Source: Ixodes scapularis (lineage: Eukaryota; Arthropoda; Arachnida; Ixodida; Ixodidae). From it: 64,000 bases of DNA. The notes under the pieces were generated by a model that was not told where the DNA came from, did no database searches, and saw only the letters and a list, made by a program, of their open reading frames with translations. How positions within the stretch are numbered: position 1 is the first letter of the stretch; each line of letters starts with the position of its first letter. Of the stretch, positions 22,559-34,879 are shown in pieces. The translations under genes and the position numbers were made by a program. The stretch is taken from the NCBI RefSeq assembly GCF_016920785.2, contig NW_024609835.1, positions 174,774,995-174,838,994 of the forward strand. Direction: 5' to 3'.

Positions 22559-24132
22559 CTCCCAGTATTTAAAAGACTGGCATCAAAGCTAATTTAATGA
22601 CGGAATGTGCTCAGTTGGCGTTTTGACCTTTATTCCCGACTTTATTCCCGACTTGGTTCCTGCAACATTCGAATCACTTCTTACACCCAGGGGCGTTGAT
22701 GTTAGACTGACTCTCATTTCAGTAGTCAATAAGCGTTCCTAACGGACAGCAAAGCCGCGTGCGTCAGAAACACTTATCAAGAGAAACAATAAAATACGCG
22801 TTATTTTCGTTGAAACACAATACCACCGCGTCTTTGTGATAATTTTAGCGGGAAGAAAACGCCTAGAGCTGGGAATATTCCCACAATTTCGTTAAAGGTG
22901 CCACGAAAACAAAATGGAAAAATGCTGCGGCGCATTTAAAGGTTCCTTTGTTTGCCAACTACACGCCGGCCAAAGAAGCGTGTCAGGTCAACCGAAAGAA
23001 ATCAGCCATGAACAGAAACGTGAAAAGGCTTGATAACCACTCTGACGAGGGGTTTCCCCAGGAATTGAAATTAAGGGTGGTGTCGAAATGCTTAGGGGGG
23101 CGTGTTGGGGGGGGGGGGGGGGGGGGCATTGAGAATAGAGGAGTCGTTTCTAGTTAAGAGGGTGCCTTCAGAAAAACAGGGGAGATGTACACCCCCCCCC
23201 CCCCCCTAGGGTGTGTGTAGGGAAATCACTGACGCTGACAGCGCTTGTTTGGCTTATTAAAGCATGAATCGGTTTATTGAGCCTTCTATGCTTTAAATCA
23301 TTATTCTTTTAACTTGCTACAGTCCTAATTTTTCTCAGGTATTCATGGAATGTGTCTATTACCACGAGAGGAGTTGTGTTCCGAAGTATTTGATTCGTGC
23401 AGCTCTTACTGAACTAACTACCGAACCCTTCGATATATTTCTCACAGAGCCTAGCATTATCCTTAATAAGTGTCTTCCAGTCAAATCTTGTAAACAAAAG
23501 CTGTACGCTTTGGGTAGGTGAAAATATACAAAACTCTTAAACACATGAATAAAGAAAAGAAGAACGGAAAATGACGTTTGCTTTTGTTTTACGTCGTTGT
23601 GGTCTTCTACATTTACATGCAAGAAGGACAACGTACATCGCGTCCTGGAAACAAAATGGGCAACTTTACATGTTTAAAGTTTACAGTGGTGCTGTGGCGA
23701 CGCCGCCGAAGTGAAGAACACGTCGATACTTTTCTGTAGACGTAAGCAAAGCAACGTAGAGCGAGAGCCCCAATAGCAACAAACATATAATGCAAAACAG
23801 CACGAACACGATCTTGACAGTTTCCAAATGGGCGTAAGTGGCACTTAAACTTTCCACCGTGCTGAAATGTCTTCAAGATAATGCGGCAATATAAGGAGAC
23901 GTATAAGGGCCTTTCCTAAATCGACTGCGAGCACGAGTCGGCGTGGTAGAACCCCTTCGCAGTCAAGCCAATTTTCTATCAGACAAGAAGCAGCCGCATC
24001 GAGGTATAACTGGGGTGACCTCCCGCCATGTTGTAAAATGACTTTACAAAACCTCCGGATAAACTCATCACGTAGTTCGTTATCGTCCCTGCCGTTATTG
24101 TCTTCGCAAGCAACCTGAACTCAGCCAAGCAG
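22559..24132. other. unassigned, with G20 and C15 runs
   Basis: G homopolymer at 23107-23126 and C homopolymer at 23192-23206. The short frames on both strands show no domain. Confidence 0.5.
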
Positions 24133-25913
24133 GTGAGTGGCTGGACGGACGTTCTGCAAGACCGGGTCTTCGCATGCTTCCTGACGTTGGCGACAGGCGG
24201 AAGGCTGCATATTATTTTGTTCCCGCGATGTCTCAGATATCATGGTCTCTATGTACGACGCTTCCTAAAGCGATTACCTTTTGCGTCGCGAATCTCTACA
24301 AAATATGGAGTATGCGATTCCAAAGGGTATTGCCACCGTATTTCGTACTCGACCTATAGCCTTCTTTTTATGTGGTGCGAATACCATGATATGTCATTGG
24401 GTTTGATAAGTGCCCGGTATCAAAACGTGATCGCTTTAATCTCAGATGAGGTCCGCGATGAGATACTTTCAGTGAAATATGGGGTCATTTTTAGTGATCC
24501 CTACTACATATATGTCCAACACCGAGGTGTCTACACTATACTTCGAAGTGACGGCAGAATTCTGCTGATGAAGGACAGCCAAGTGGAATGCCTGTCACCT
24601 AGGGAAGGTCATGCCGCCGCAAGCTGGAAGCCTCGTCTCTTAGAGCAACTTCCCTTGGATGGGGCTCGATTGACGATGAGTTGCATTTACCCTCCATGGT
24701 GTGGGCATCCCACATACGCGGTACTCCTGGATGCCTTAGATCACAAAACCGCCAGTTTTCGCTAGAAACACTATTCTGGATCAACTTATCATGAGTTATA
24801 TTTCAACGACAGTTACACACCTATTGAAAATGAAGTCAAGATTGTGGGTGGGCACTGGTCTCCATGGAACCTGCGTTTTCCAATGAAGGTACGACCGCGC
24901 TTTTACCATTCAACCGGGTGTACGCTTTTTACGAAGAGAAGGTACCCCCTGCCAAAGGGGGCCGTGCTTATCCTTCCCTTCTTCTTCCAGGCATGGACAG
25001 CGCTGCTATGCGGGATGTTGTTGAGTGCATTCACTATATTTCTTGCGCTTTGGGCCGACAAGAAAACAATTTTCAGTGCTCACACCGCGGTGCTTGCCTT
25101 TGTCGCCTCATTGCTGCAGCGAAGCGATCAACTCTCCTACAACAAACGAAGACAGTTTTCAACAGAGCTTTCTACAGCTCTCTGGAGTGTCATGGGTCTT
25201 GTGCTTGCTACGGGATACAAAGGTTCACTGACGGCACTCCTGAGGAACGTACCTCTGGAAGCCGAACATCCGACATTCACGAACCTCAGTAGCGTCTATC
25301 AGCAAGGATGTGTCCTCCAGCTTTTCACTTCAAGGATTTGGGGTATGATACTTTGACAAAAGACGCCGCGAAAATCGTCAAGGCCGAATGTCTTAGACTA
25401 AGGAAGCACAAAATAATTCAAGACAAAAAGTATTTTCCCATGACGTACGAGTTCGCGGGTCGACACACCAGTACCATCCATCAAGAACTCCGCAAGCTCG
25501 ACTACGTCTCAACAGGGGAACTCATCTTCAGGGCGATTGATGGACCCGAGATTATGTACGCATGGCAATTCAGGGAAGCTTTCGCGCAGACCGTTGGCCA
25601 AGCCCAGGAGTGTGACCTGTTTAGCAGGGCAGAAGCTCTTCAAGAATGCAAGATCAAGTACCAAACCTATAGCGTCGGCGTCTCTACAGAGCCGGAAGTT
25701 TTGACACTAGGCGACCTCGTCCCCTTCTTTCTCATCTGGTGTGTGGGACTCGGTGCAGCGGTACTCATCCTTGTGCTTGAAGTGGCTTCGGCTTATTTAC
25801 GTGTCTTGTGTGTAAAGCCCAGACGCCGCAACAAACAAGTTTTGTTTAAGAAGCCCAGACCCTTCAAACGGCGTAAACAGAGACTGGACATGAATCAGTG
25901 TTTGGCTTACTGA
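24133..25913 (+). pseudogene. ionotropic-receptor-like ligand-gated channel, disrupted
   Basis: The encoded protein looks like an arthropod ionotropic receptor (chemosensory branch of the iGluR family), a membrane cation channel. A long extracellular region is followed by TM1 near 24995-25060 (AWTALLCGMLLSAFTIFLALW), a pore-like segment, TM3 near 25180-25245 with the YKGSLTALL motif, a ligand-binding S2 half, and the last TM near 25700-25785 (LVPFFLIWCVGLGAAVLIL), then a basic tail ending at 25911-25913. An in-frame TAG at 24763-24765 and a frameshift between 25308 and 25356 split it, so it is a pseudogene, a segregating null allele or an assembly error. No introns are visible. The N terminus is uncertain: 24133 is not an ATG and another frame is open over 24174-24359. 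AATAAA lies at 26030. Confidence 0.7.
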
Positions 25914-26362
25914 ACTGAACTTTTTCTCTTCCTTTTGGTGTGCCACTGACCAACTGTGTAACCCCCTCCGCACCCCCAAAAATGACTAAATTAGCTTTCC
26001 TGCTGTATGAAAGCAGCCGATCACAGTGAACAATAAAAGGATTCCAGCGAATGGCATAGTATATGTTGAGACAAAAAAAAAAAAAGTGATGGCCGGAAGG
26101 AGAATGAGCATGTCGTGGCAGTTGCTCATCACCCCTGGGCACATCGCATGTGTAATAAGTATTCGTATTCTGAGCTTCGTCATTTTGTCGGATTCAATTT
26201 TTTGGCGTGATAAGCTGCCTCCGTGTTTTGCAGGAAGGTAAAGCAGCAGACATTTCTTAGAATAGACTGAATATCTGCAAAGTCATCTTGCCTGCCAGCA
26301 CGGTTGTACAAAAATAAAAGTGTCACAAAGAAAACTATATTGAAGATCTGCTACACTTATAG
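25914..26362. other. 3' flank of the receptor-like gene
   Basis: Contains an AATAAA signal near 26030 and an A12 run near 26070; otherwise no feature I can name. Confidence 0.4.
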
Positions 26363-26815
26363 TTTTAGAACGCAGCTCTTAGGCGCCCGTTTCCGACTTG
26401 AACGGAGTCGCCGTCGCCGTCGGCGTCGGCATAACCGTGAGGTCACGCGACCCCGTTGAGTCACGGGTCCCCGTGAGGTCGCGTGACCCCGGTGACGTCA
26501 CGTGACTCCCGTGAGTTCACGTGTCCCCGGTGACGGCACGTGACCCCCGTGATGTCACGAGGGTCACGTGACGTCATGAGGGTCACATTACGTCACGGGG
26601 TCACGTGACCTCACGGGGTCAGGTGACGTCAACGGGGTCACGTGACCTCACAGTTACGCCGACGCCGCTCGGAGGGAGGAGTAGCAGGCAGGATGAGGAG
26701 GTGAGGAGGCGGGAGGAAGGATATACCTTCCCCACAGTACCCTTCCCTCCTCCTCCTCAAAAGCTGCGCTCTAATTCGGTGTTACAGGGAATGGGAAGCG
26801 GCTTTCATTTTTTTT
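26363..26815 (+). repeat. satellite-carrying repeat B, copy 3
   Basis: Opens with TTTTAGAACGCAGCTCTTAGG and closes with AAAAGCTGCGCTCTAATTCGG plus tail. The interior (26440-26650) is a dense array of TCACGTGACC/GGTGACGTCA-type units, about a dozen CACGTGAC or CACGTG cores. Confidence 0.8.
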
Positions 26816-27204
26816 CACTGTGAAATAAACATTTATAACGATTCTAGCCAAAACCAAATAATCGTGTTTGGGGAGATTTGAGAGGAACTTGTGGGTACCA
26901 TTTCCAAATAAGTAAAAAGCGCAACACTGTTAGCACAAACAAGCGATTATTAGTTTTTTTTATAGGAACGAAAGGTTAATTGATCTCAAAGTTATTATAG
27001 GTGCTGAAAGTGCTTATTTGGGATATAATGAAGACGGTGAAATTTCGTTCCCACTAATACTCTTTCGAAGTAAAATGTGAAAATGCGCCAATGTCGTGTT
27101 CGCGCTAATGGCGTCGCGATGTGTACCTTGGGGAATAGTATATTTCCTTATTTGTTGGTGCCGTTTTTTTCTACTTGCCACACGGTGTCTTTTTTTCCAA
27201 GGAC
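26816..27204. other. unassigned
   Basis: No supported feature. Confidence 0.5.
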
Positions 27205-27400
27205 ATATGACCGGACCGCCCGAAGGCCATGAGGATCAGGGAAACCCAGAGATAGAGACTAATGGGGACATTTTTTCCTACTTTCCACCTGGGGCCTTTT
27301 TTCCGGAGACATTTTTTCCGGGGTCATTCTTTCCGGGGACATTCTTTCCGGGGACATTTTTTCCTACACCCCTCATTCATAGCTTCCACTAGTCAGAGAT
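27205..27400 (+). repeat. minisatellite repeat D, copy 2 (inverted relative to copy 1)
   Basis: A GACCGGAC..CCCGAAGGCCATGAGGATC block and a CCTACTTTCCACCTGGGGCC block lead into TTCCGGGGACATTTTT-type units (27295-27368). It mirrors 20830-21060. Confidence 0.7.
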
Positions 27401-27945
27401 GTTATGTTCAAGTTCTCAAAGGACCGGAAACATTGTCATTTTTTTTACCGTCTTACGTTGTGACCCGCAAGCTGCTTTTTTATGCTTTCGGGTTTGGGGC
27501 GGGGGGGGGGGGGGGGGGGGGGGGGATAACTAGGCAGCGATTAGTGAAAGCGGGTCTGGAACGCTTGCATGGAAGGGCGAAAGGTTTGCTGTACTGTACC
27601 GAGGTCATGCTTGGATTGAAAAAGGGGACATGTGCATACGGGACAGAAAAAAGTGCTAAATGATTGTTAGCATTTCCTGCGAAGAGGAGCTGGAGCACCG
27701 TCATCATTTCTTCAGCTGCCTTTACTGTATCCTACCTGCTCTGTCGAAACAAGAAGTTAATTTTTGCCTACGTCTAACTGACCACACTGACCCTCTCGTA
27801 CGAGGTACTTTCGTCACAGGAACACTCGTCAAGGAGGGCGATTCGTCACCGGAACACAGGTTGCAAGGTTGACCCGGTACCAGAGAGAATACGTTTGGCA
27901 TTGCTTTAGAGAAATTAACTAGGGTCCAGTGTCCTCGTGTAGCAA
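27401..27945. other. unassigned, with a G25 run
   Basis: G homopolymer at 27501-27525 bordered by a GGGGC. A short stretch near 27660-27720 (EEELEHRHHFFSC) vaguely recalls a LINE zinc knuckle, but is too short to call. Confidence 0.4.
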
Positions 27946-29298
27946 AAAATACGGGACTTTCAAGGTAGCGCCGTTTCTCTTCTATCAGGTGTACACGGTG
28001 CATGGGCTGTACCACGGTACTGTGAACCCGCTTCTTGTACGCTCTGCTTCCGAGCAAAAAGGGGAAAACCCACTAGCGGTAATTTTCATTGTGCATATTG
28101 CATGGTTTGAGTTTTCATATGTCGCAAACTATAGCATCACTTTCATTTCTTTTTCGGACCTTTCTCGGTGCTCTCCGGCTTCATGTCATGTGTGGAAGTC
28201 GAGGTAATCCACTGCGACTTCGAGGCGGCCGTGATCGCAGCGTGTCGCAGGAATTTCTCTCAAGCGAGAGTTCAAGGACGTTTCTCTAAGCTTGAAAGTA
28301 AGCCATAATCATAATGACAACCTGGTACTTTATTCGGCTTACCATGTAATTAAGCCTCCCAGAAAAATGCGTTCCTCTTTTGGAACGTCATATGCTGTAG
28401 CATATTTTCACAAATTCGTAGTATTACCGAGCCCGATCACCAGAACAAACTTTAAACGCCGAAATTGTAATTCGTTTATTAGCTCTTCTACGCGTTCTCA
28501 TTACTTATTTCATTTAATCAGTACGGTTCGTTCATCTGCACGTTTGGATTATTCTCTTATAGGCATACATATGGTGGAGAAACAACCAGTTGTGTCACTG
28601 CCTCTTCGTCACATACCAAAAAAAGAAGTTTTTAAACTGCATATGATCAGAGAATAACAAAAGTGCATGTCAAGCCAATACAATATTCGATCGACGTATA
28701 TGTCAATAAGTATTGTCTTTTCTAGATGCGAATCTTACCCGCGTTGGCGTTCCTGCCACCTGAAGGCTCCAGATGCCTTTGGCGAGCTTCTCGAGGTCCT
28801 TCCTAGTGAGGCCACCGATTTGGCGATATACTACGAAGACACCTATTTTGGACGCCGAAGGCGCAGTGGAGTTCACACAGCCATGTTCCCACCGTGCATG
28901 ATGCCGTGCAGCAAGATATGCCACGCACTAACAACGCTGTCGAAGCCTGGCATCGATGCTTCCAGGCGAGTTACAGTTGCTTTGGTTCTCCCTGTTTTAA
29001 TATGCTAGAGTCAGTATTTTCCGTAATATTTTATATTAAACTGCACTTGTTTTGTTTCTGGCTGCGGTCCAACGTCGACTGCTGCCTTCCCAACCTCTGG
29101 TCCTTCCTGAGGTGTCTGAAGGATGAGCAAGCACTACAAGAACTGAAGAGGGCCCAGCTAAACGCGGGACAACCGCCGCCGCGTCTCGCAAAGATATATA
29201 AAGAAGTAAATGAGCGCATGTCTAGCGTTCTAGAGGAGAAATTCACCGGATCTCCTCCCTGCACGCTTCGAAATATTGCTAGGAATATCCGGTTTTGA
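27946..29298 (+). pseudogene. MULE-transposase-like gene (FLYWCH-associated type), decayed
   Basis: The blocks follow the order of MULE-type transposase proteins often fused to FLYWCH zinc fingers in arthropods. Segment 1 (27946-28072) reads GTFKVAPFLFYQVYTVHGL, then after a shift near 28036 YALLPSKKGK. Segment 2 (about 28173-28297) contains VIHCDFEAAVIAACRRNF and ends at a GTAAGC donor. Segment 3 begins after a TTTTCTAG acceptor at 28725, reads MRILPALAFLPPEG, then in another frame YYEDTYFGR, then MPRTNNAVEAWHRCFQ to 28965. Segment 4 (about 29073-29298) reads CCLPNLWSFLRCLKDEQAL and stops at 29298. Shifts near 28036, 28770 and 28890 mean it is dead. The FLYWCH part and any TIRs were not found. 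Confidence 0.75.
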
Positions 29299-29753
29299 GT
29301 TCCATGCGCAATAAAATCGAATTTGTTATATGTTCTTTCTAAACCGTGTCGTGGCATCTAGTTATATTTATTTCAGTTTCAGCGCCATGCTTTGATCACA
29401 GCTGCCAAACAGGTGCGTTAAATAATTCATAGGAATAAACAGAAGCAAAATTTGTAGTTCTACAGTCCAACTCCACGCCGCGACACGAGTGTTCTTTGTG
29501 ACGATTATTCCGGCGTGACGACAGTTCCTCCTACGAGATGTCCTGTGACGAGTTGGCTTCCTTGACCAGTTCACCTATGACCAGTTGGCCTGTGACGACC
29601 GGGCTTGTGACGAGTTCTTCTAGACCACTTTAATGACGGCACTTTTCAAAGAAACCGCTGCAATTCGTGGTCCAAACGAAACGAAGGCTTATTTACAGCG
29701 GTTCAATGACTTAGTATTGTAAGTGATTCTTTTATCAAACGTTTATGGTAGTC
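29299..29753. other. unassigned
   Basis: No supported feature; a run of GACGAGTT/GACCAGTT-like words near 29515-29630 is weakly repetitive. Confidence 0.5.
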
Positions 29754-30538
29754 TTTTAGAGCGCAGCTCTTAGGCGCCCGTTTCCGGCTAGAGTGACGTC
29801 GCCGTCGCCGTCGGCGTAACCTCGCGGTGCATTATGGGTAAATTTCCCCGCTAAATCTAGCGGAAAAATTTCCCCGCTAAATCTAGCGGAAAAATTTCCC
29901 CGCTAAATCTAGCGGAAAAATTTCCCAGCTAAATCTAGTGGAAAAATGGCCCCGCTAAATCTAGCGTAAAAATTTCTCTGGGGTGTCACGTGACCTGGGG
30001 GCAGGGTGTAAGATAGACAGGTGGGGAAACGGCCCATAGAAGCCTACCGCAGCGCCGTGACCGGATTGTGTACTCGTCTGCTTGCGGGTACCCCCGATTT
30101 GCGACAGATGGCGCTGCGGCGAGAGGAAAAAAAGTCGGAATCGGATTTGCGTGGAACTCTATGGGAGAGTGCGCAAAATAAACCGAGAGCACGACATTCC
30201 TTCATTGAAAATCCACGAGAAATCATCTCCGTGAGTTTAGCCGGTCGCCACCGGTCGTCCACCCGGAGTGAGAGTTCGCTGTGCTGCACATAGATGGCGC
30301 CACAAAAAAAGAGAAACCCGAGGGGGACACAATCCGGTCGCTCATTTGGCTCTCGTTTCCCCACCTGTCTATCTTACACCCTGCCTGGGGGTCACGTGGC
30401 CCCCGCCGAGGTCACGTAACACCCCCAGGTCACGTGACCCCAAGGCCACGTGACCCTCAGTACCCTTCCCTCCTCCTGAAGAGCTGCGCTCTAGTTCGGC
30501 TTTACAGGGAGTTGTAAACGGCTTTCATTTTTTTTTTC
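29754..30538 (+). repeat. satellite-carrying repeat B, copy 4 (interrupted)
   Basis: Opens with TTTTAGAGCGCAGCTCTTAGG and closes with AAGAGCTGCGCTCTAGTTCGG plus tail. It carries both interior types: six CCCCGCTAAATCTAGCGG-type units (29838-29970) and then GTCACGTGAC units that continue after the inserted MITE (30392-30465). Its interruption by MITE C at 30002-30383 is clean. Confidence 0.85.
30002..30383 (+). mobile_element. hAT-type MITE C, copy 2 (382 bp)
   Basis: Same termini as copy 1, flanked by a perfect 8-bp duplication CCTGGGGG (29994-30001 and 30384-30391). It is inserted in the GTCACGTGAC part of repeat B copy 4. Confidence 0.92.
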
Positions 30539-30813
30539 ACTTTCTTCCACTGATGCCGAATTCCACAATGGTATACGCTTTGTGCGGGAACTATAGGGGG
30601 CGCTTTGAAAAACGCGCGTAACGCCGCTAGCGGAGGAGCTGGCGTTCGACAATGAGGCGTCTTTTTGCATGCCAAGCTGTGGTGGCGGAAGCGCGCACGG
30701 ACGGAAGTTTTGCTTTTTAAGCCGATATGTTGAGGGTGACGTTGCATGAGGGCTGGGGCAGACCCAAGAAGGGCATCTAGCTGTTATCCGCTTCTTATAT
30801 TGAGTTTTAGTCG
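30539..30813. other. unassigned
   Basis: No supported feature. Confidence 0.5.
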
Positions 30814-31650
30814 TTAAAGGGGTTATGACACGAAAATTAAACTGATAGATTATTCTTGAAATGGAATGCTCATAAGCTACTTAGTGTATACACCAAGTTA
30901 CTCAATTTTTATAGCTATAGTAATTGCAATAATCAGTTTACGAATTTTTATCATTTTCATCTGGGTACCAGGCAACACGCCGAGCTGGTCACGCCATGGT
31001 GTCCGTAAACCACGTGACCATGAACGCTCTCTCATTCTAGGCGCCCCCATGATCGCCCAAGCTCTCCTCGCCGCGGTACGATCAAAACCGCTCACGCAAC
31101 TCGGTAACCCGAAAGCTATTCTTGATCTCGCCCCCAGCCCGTTGACCTTCCACCCTGCATGCACTTGCGAAATATTTCCGGATGACAATGACCGCGGCGA
31201 GTTCGTCAGTAACTCGCCGCCGCTGGAGCTGGTCGCCAGCGGGTCGCAGTCAAAATGAATAGCTTCCAACATCTCTTAATAACAATCACTCTCATCGCTG
31301 CTGCGATCAATGTCGAACACTTTGACAAGGTGAGCGATGCCGTAGACGTAATCGTCACGGACCGCATGTTCAAAACGCGTAAGGTAAATGAGGAAGCTGA
31401 AGCTCGAGACGCCAAGAGAGCTAAGTCTGTGAGTGCGTGCAACCGGACGCCGCGCGGGAGGCTGGCTACGTAGACAGCCTTCAGCCCCGTCCGGTCGGCC
31501 CCTCCGAGGGATCGGCACATAAATCGATTTATCCACGAAACTATCGCGCCATTTTCAATACAAATTTAACAGGATTATAGGAACATACAATGGGTTTTAG
31601 CAGTATTGTTATCTCATATTTTATTTTTTGGCGTGTCATAACCCTTTTAA
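30814..31650. mobile_element. TTAA-flanked DNA element E1
   Basis: TTAA lies at both ends (30814-30817 and 31647-31650). Inside them the termini are AGGGGTTATGACACG and CGTGTCATAACCCTT. TTAA duplication is typical of piggyBac-type elements, although the terminal bases differ from the usual CCC start. Body about 830 bp, no transposase ORF; the 124-codon minus frame (30898-31272) has no known domain. Confidence 0.65.
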
Positions 31651-33973
31651 TGGGGGTAATTTCTGTAGTTGCGGTCGAAAGAGGGGTTCGAGCAGTTTCC
31701 CGAAAAGCAAGATGGCCACCACCATAACTGCTCTCAGTGGGAAATTTGTTTTGCTCGTCTCTGTAAACGTAGGACGTGACGATGATATTTGGAGGCGAGT
31801 GAGATGTTCACGAAGTTTGTGCACTAAGTGTGCTAAGTTTCATTAAGACAGCATGTGTGAAATTTATGTTTCGAACGAATAAAGCGGTACGGGATATCCA
31901 ATATCGGAACCCAAAATGTTGTGTTGTAACCGGGCTGTGCGAAGTGCTGATTTGGGCACACACAGTTTCTTGGACATAACCGTAACTTGACACAACACTT
32001 AATATACCGAAAATTGGTGGCACATGCAACCAGGTGGAAATTTGGTTTGAGCGGCGTAACTGAATGGGAACCGGTTTTGACCGTGAAAGGGCTGTTAAGA
32101 GAATACCACTCGTCGTGGGAGGTGCACACTTTACAGGTAGGAAGGGACCAGTGGGGCAGTACTTCCAGTTCGATCAACCTTGCATTAGGTGGCTCCAAAG
32201 CTGAAAAAAGAATTGTTGTCTACAGGACTCTGGGTGTCGGCGTTTCCAGATCCAATAGGAGGCTGATCTAAAGAAGGAGCGCTCCACATAAACTTCCATA
32301 CTCAAACGCCGATTGTCACTTTTTGGACCGTCCGAATTTTTCTTCATGAAGTACAGACTGCGTGCCATACTTGTCCGGAAATATCATCGACACGTACGAA
32401 AGGGACGAAACTTCTTTGGAGGATATTCCTCCAACGAAATTGGCACTGCATACCCGAAAGTGGGGATGACATTTCAGTTCGTCCCATCGGCGCTAACATA
32501 TTTAGGCGTTAGTGGTACGAAAACAAACGTAGAGCGCAAAGCGGCAGGGTAGAATATGTCAGCCGATACAGTGACAGACATGATCGGGAGACCAAATTTC
32601 TTGCGTCGTACGGCATGGGTCCATCGCTGTAGCTGTCCCGCAAAACAGCGGCGAGTTGAAGAACTGTGAAACCTTGTTCCCACGAGATACGACGCGTAAA
32701 TATTGGAGCACTTAACGAAGCAGCAGTTCATGCTGTCAACCCAGCGCAATCGCAGCGTTCCGACTTCAATGCGTACCAACGTACGCGGCGTGGTTTCGTT
32801 TCGCTGGGGTACTCACTGCCTATCTTCGGTAACGGCCGCGTGGCGGCGCGCCGGTCGCGTTTTACGGAGTGTATACAATTATTACGTTCGACCAGATGTT
32901 TCAAAACTTCAGAGCAGGGGTCCTTTTTCTTCAAACAGCGCTTATGTTCAGTCAACCGTTCATTTATGCAGCAAATAAAACTTCTGCTGTTCTTGAAACT
33001 TTTGAGTGTGTGTCGTTACCTGCAGTCTCGAAGTTTTTGAATCTAGGTTCTGGTTCAAAAAATAATTATATATATATAAAAAAAAAACTTTTATGAACAT
33101 TTGATTTTTTTTTTTGTAATGTAGTTCAAAAAATTATATCAAAAGATTTGTTTTTTTTTGTGCGGAAGGTATTTTAGTTTGGTGAAGCTCCAAAATACGC
33201 GACCTGTGACGATCGCCCAAAATCAGGAAATCCACCTTTGGTTCTCTAGAACTAAAAGCTTGAGAATCAAAAATACGACGCAAAAACGGTTTTAGTTTCG
33301 CCCAAGTGAAAAATTCGCTCCGTGACCCCTTCTGGCTGCACAATAGGCGACACTGTTCGTACTACTCTATTCGCGAGTTGGGTTCGGCAGACGTGCTTGG
33401 GCACTGCGGATGAATTGCAATATAAAGGACGAAAGTTTTGCGAGGAAAAAAAAAAAAAAACGGATGCGCTCCTATGTTTATAATTGCACAACGCAGTCCA
33501 CGTTTCTGGCTCCCTATTTTCGTGTGCAAGTCTATTTTCCCTCTACTCGCTAGAAGTATAGTTCCCTGTTTTTTGAGCATATAAAAAAAAATCTTGTTTT
33601 TTCGGGGTTTATTTTTCGCAGTGGGAGGTGGGGAGGGCCGGTTGCAGCATCGAAAGAATAAGACACAGGTGGGACGAGGGACGAGGTACATTTTCAGAAA
33701 GTGTACGTCGTCCTTATATAAGATAAATATTTCTTACATTAAATATAGGGCCTCTTCTTTATTCAAGGGCAGGTGCATTTCGGGGTTTTCCAGTTTTTCA
33801 TGATTTTTATAAAATCGACTCGGGGTTTAATTTTCGCGGTTAATCGGTAAATGCCGAAAACACAAAACCCTAGTTATAAGCAGTGCGCTAATGCTGATCA
33901 GAACAGAATATCATGGTTCCTTTAATACATTTTATTGAGTATGTACCAATAAACCAGTCTTTAATATTCTGAA
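31651..33973. other. unassigned stretch, 2.3 kb
   Basis: Several overlapping frames of 60-124 codons on both strands, none with a motif I recognise and none clearly favoured by splice sites. A short AT microsatellite lies near 33065-33080 and an A15 run near 33447. Confidence 0.4.
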
Positions 33974-34104
33974 AAACCCGGGAAGCACAGAATGTGTCGT
34001 GCGTGCATTATGCGCGCGTTATGGCTAGTTATGCCGGGCTACGGTGAGCTTTGGGTGGTTTCGGATGCGTTGCACGCACGACACACTTGTGTGCTCGCGG
34101 GTTT
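33974..34104. mobile_element. ~130-bp foldback MITE
   Basis: AAACCCGGGAAGCACAGAA with GTGTCGTGCGTGCA is mirrored by TGCACGCACGACAC and TTGTGTGCTCGCGGGTTT. Confidence 0.7.
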
Positions 34105-34207
34105 AATAGAATAATCTATACAATGTAAATTCTTTATTAAAAAATACATGTTAACCACGAAATTGTGATGGCCTTGGCGCCGACAGCTTTGCATATAGTT
34201 GGAACGG

Positions 34208-34247
34208 CAGGAAGAACACTCACAGCGCTGCGTGAGTGTTCTTCCTG
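34208..34247. repeat. perfect short hairpin (16-bp stem)
   Basis: CAGGAAGAACACTCAC and GTGAGTGTTCTTCCTG pair without mismatch around an 8-base loop. Confidence 0.8.
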
Positions 34248-34879
34248 TGTATGCGTGAAATTTCTTTTAAGTGTGTCTGATCTTGTGCGCTGTGAAGCAG
34301 TATCATGAATATTCCCAGCCTCGGCGTTTTCCCCCTTGAATTGGGAAGGGTGGCTGCCACCATCTACTGTCGAGACCAGTTATAAGTTATAACGAAGTCA
34401 ACGGGTATTGCAAATTGCTTCGCTATATCCACTTTTTCGTTATATATCACCTCATACAAATAACATAAAAAAAATAGATGACGCAGGTTGTCACGGGTAC
34501 ATGTTTATGGAGCCTGCAGAAAGCTGTCGAGGCTTCCCTGCAGTCGTCCTCTGCTAGATCGGAGCCGCTTCTCGCCAACTACCGAGAAGCTCCGATCGAA
34601 AAAACATCCTGCTACGTACGGACCGCGGAGGACGCCGGCGGTGGACGGCATTCCTTGCGTTTATGCACACTCCTTCGAGGAGGGCACGCTTTTGATTCAA
34701 GGAGATTGACTTCGTCTTCGTCGAGGTGCCGGTGGTGCCGGGGCTCTCCATCGTTGAGTGGCGATGATTCGCCAAATCGCGGCTTGAGCGACCTCACCGA
34801 CCAGACGCCGACACGGATCACGAAATAAACAAAGGAGCACGCACGACACCGAGTTCGCGCTCAAGCTTGTTTGTCGTCG
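34248..34879. other. unassigned
   Basis: Overlapping short frames only. TTATAACGAAGTC near 34390 recurs in inverted form near 35665-35690, suggesting a diverged dispersed repeat. Confidence 0.4.
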
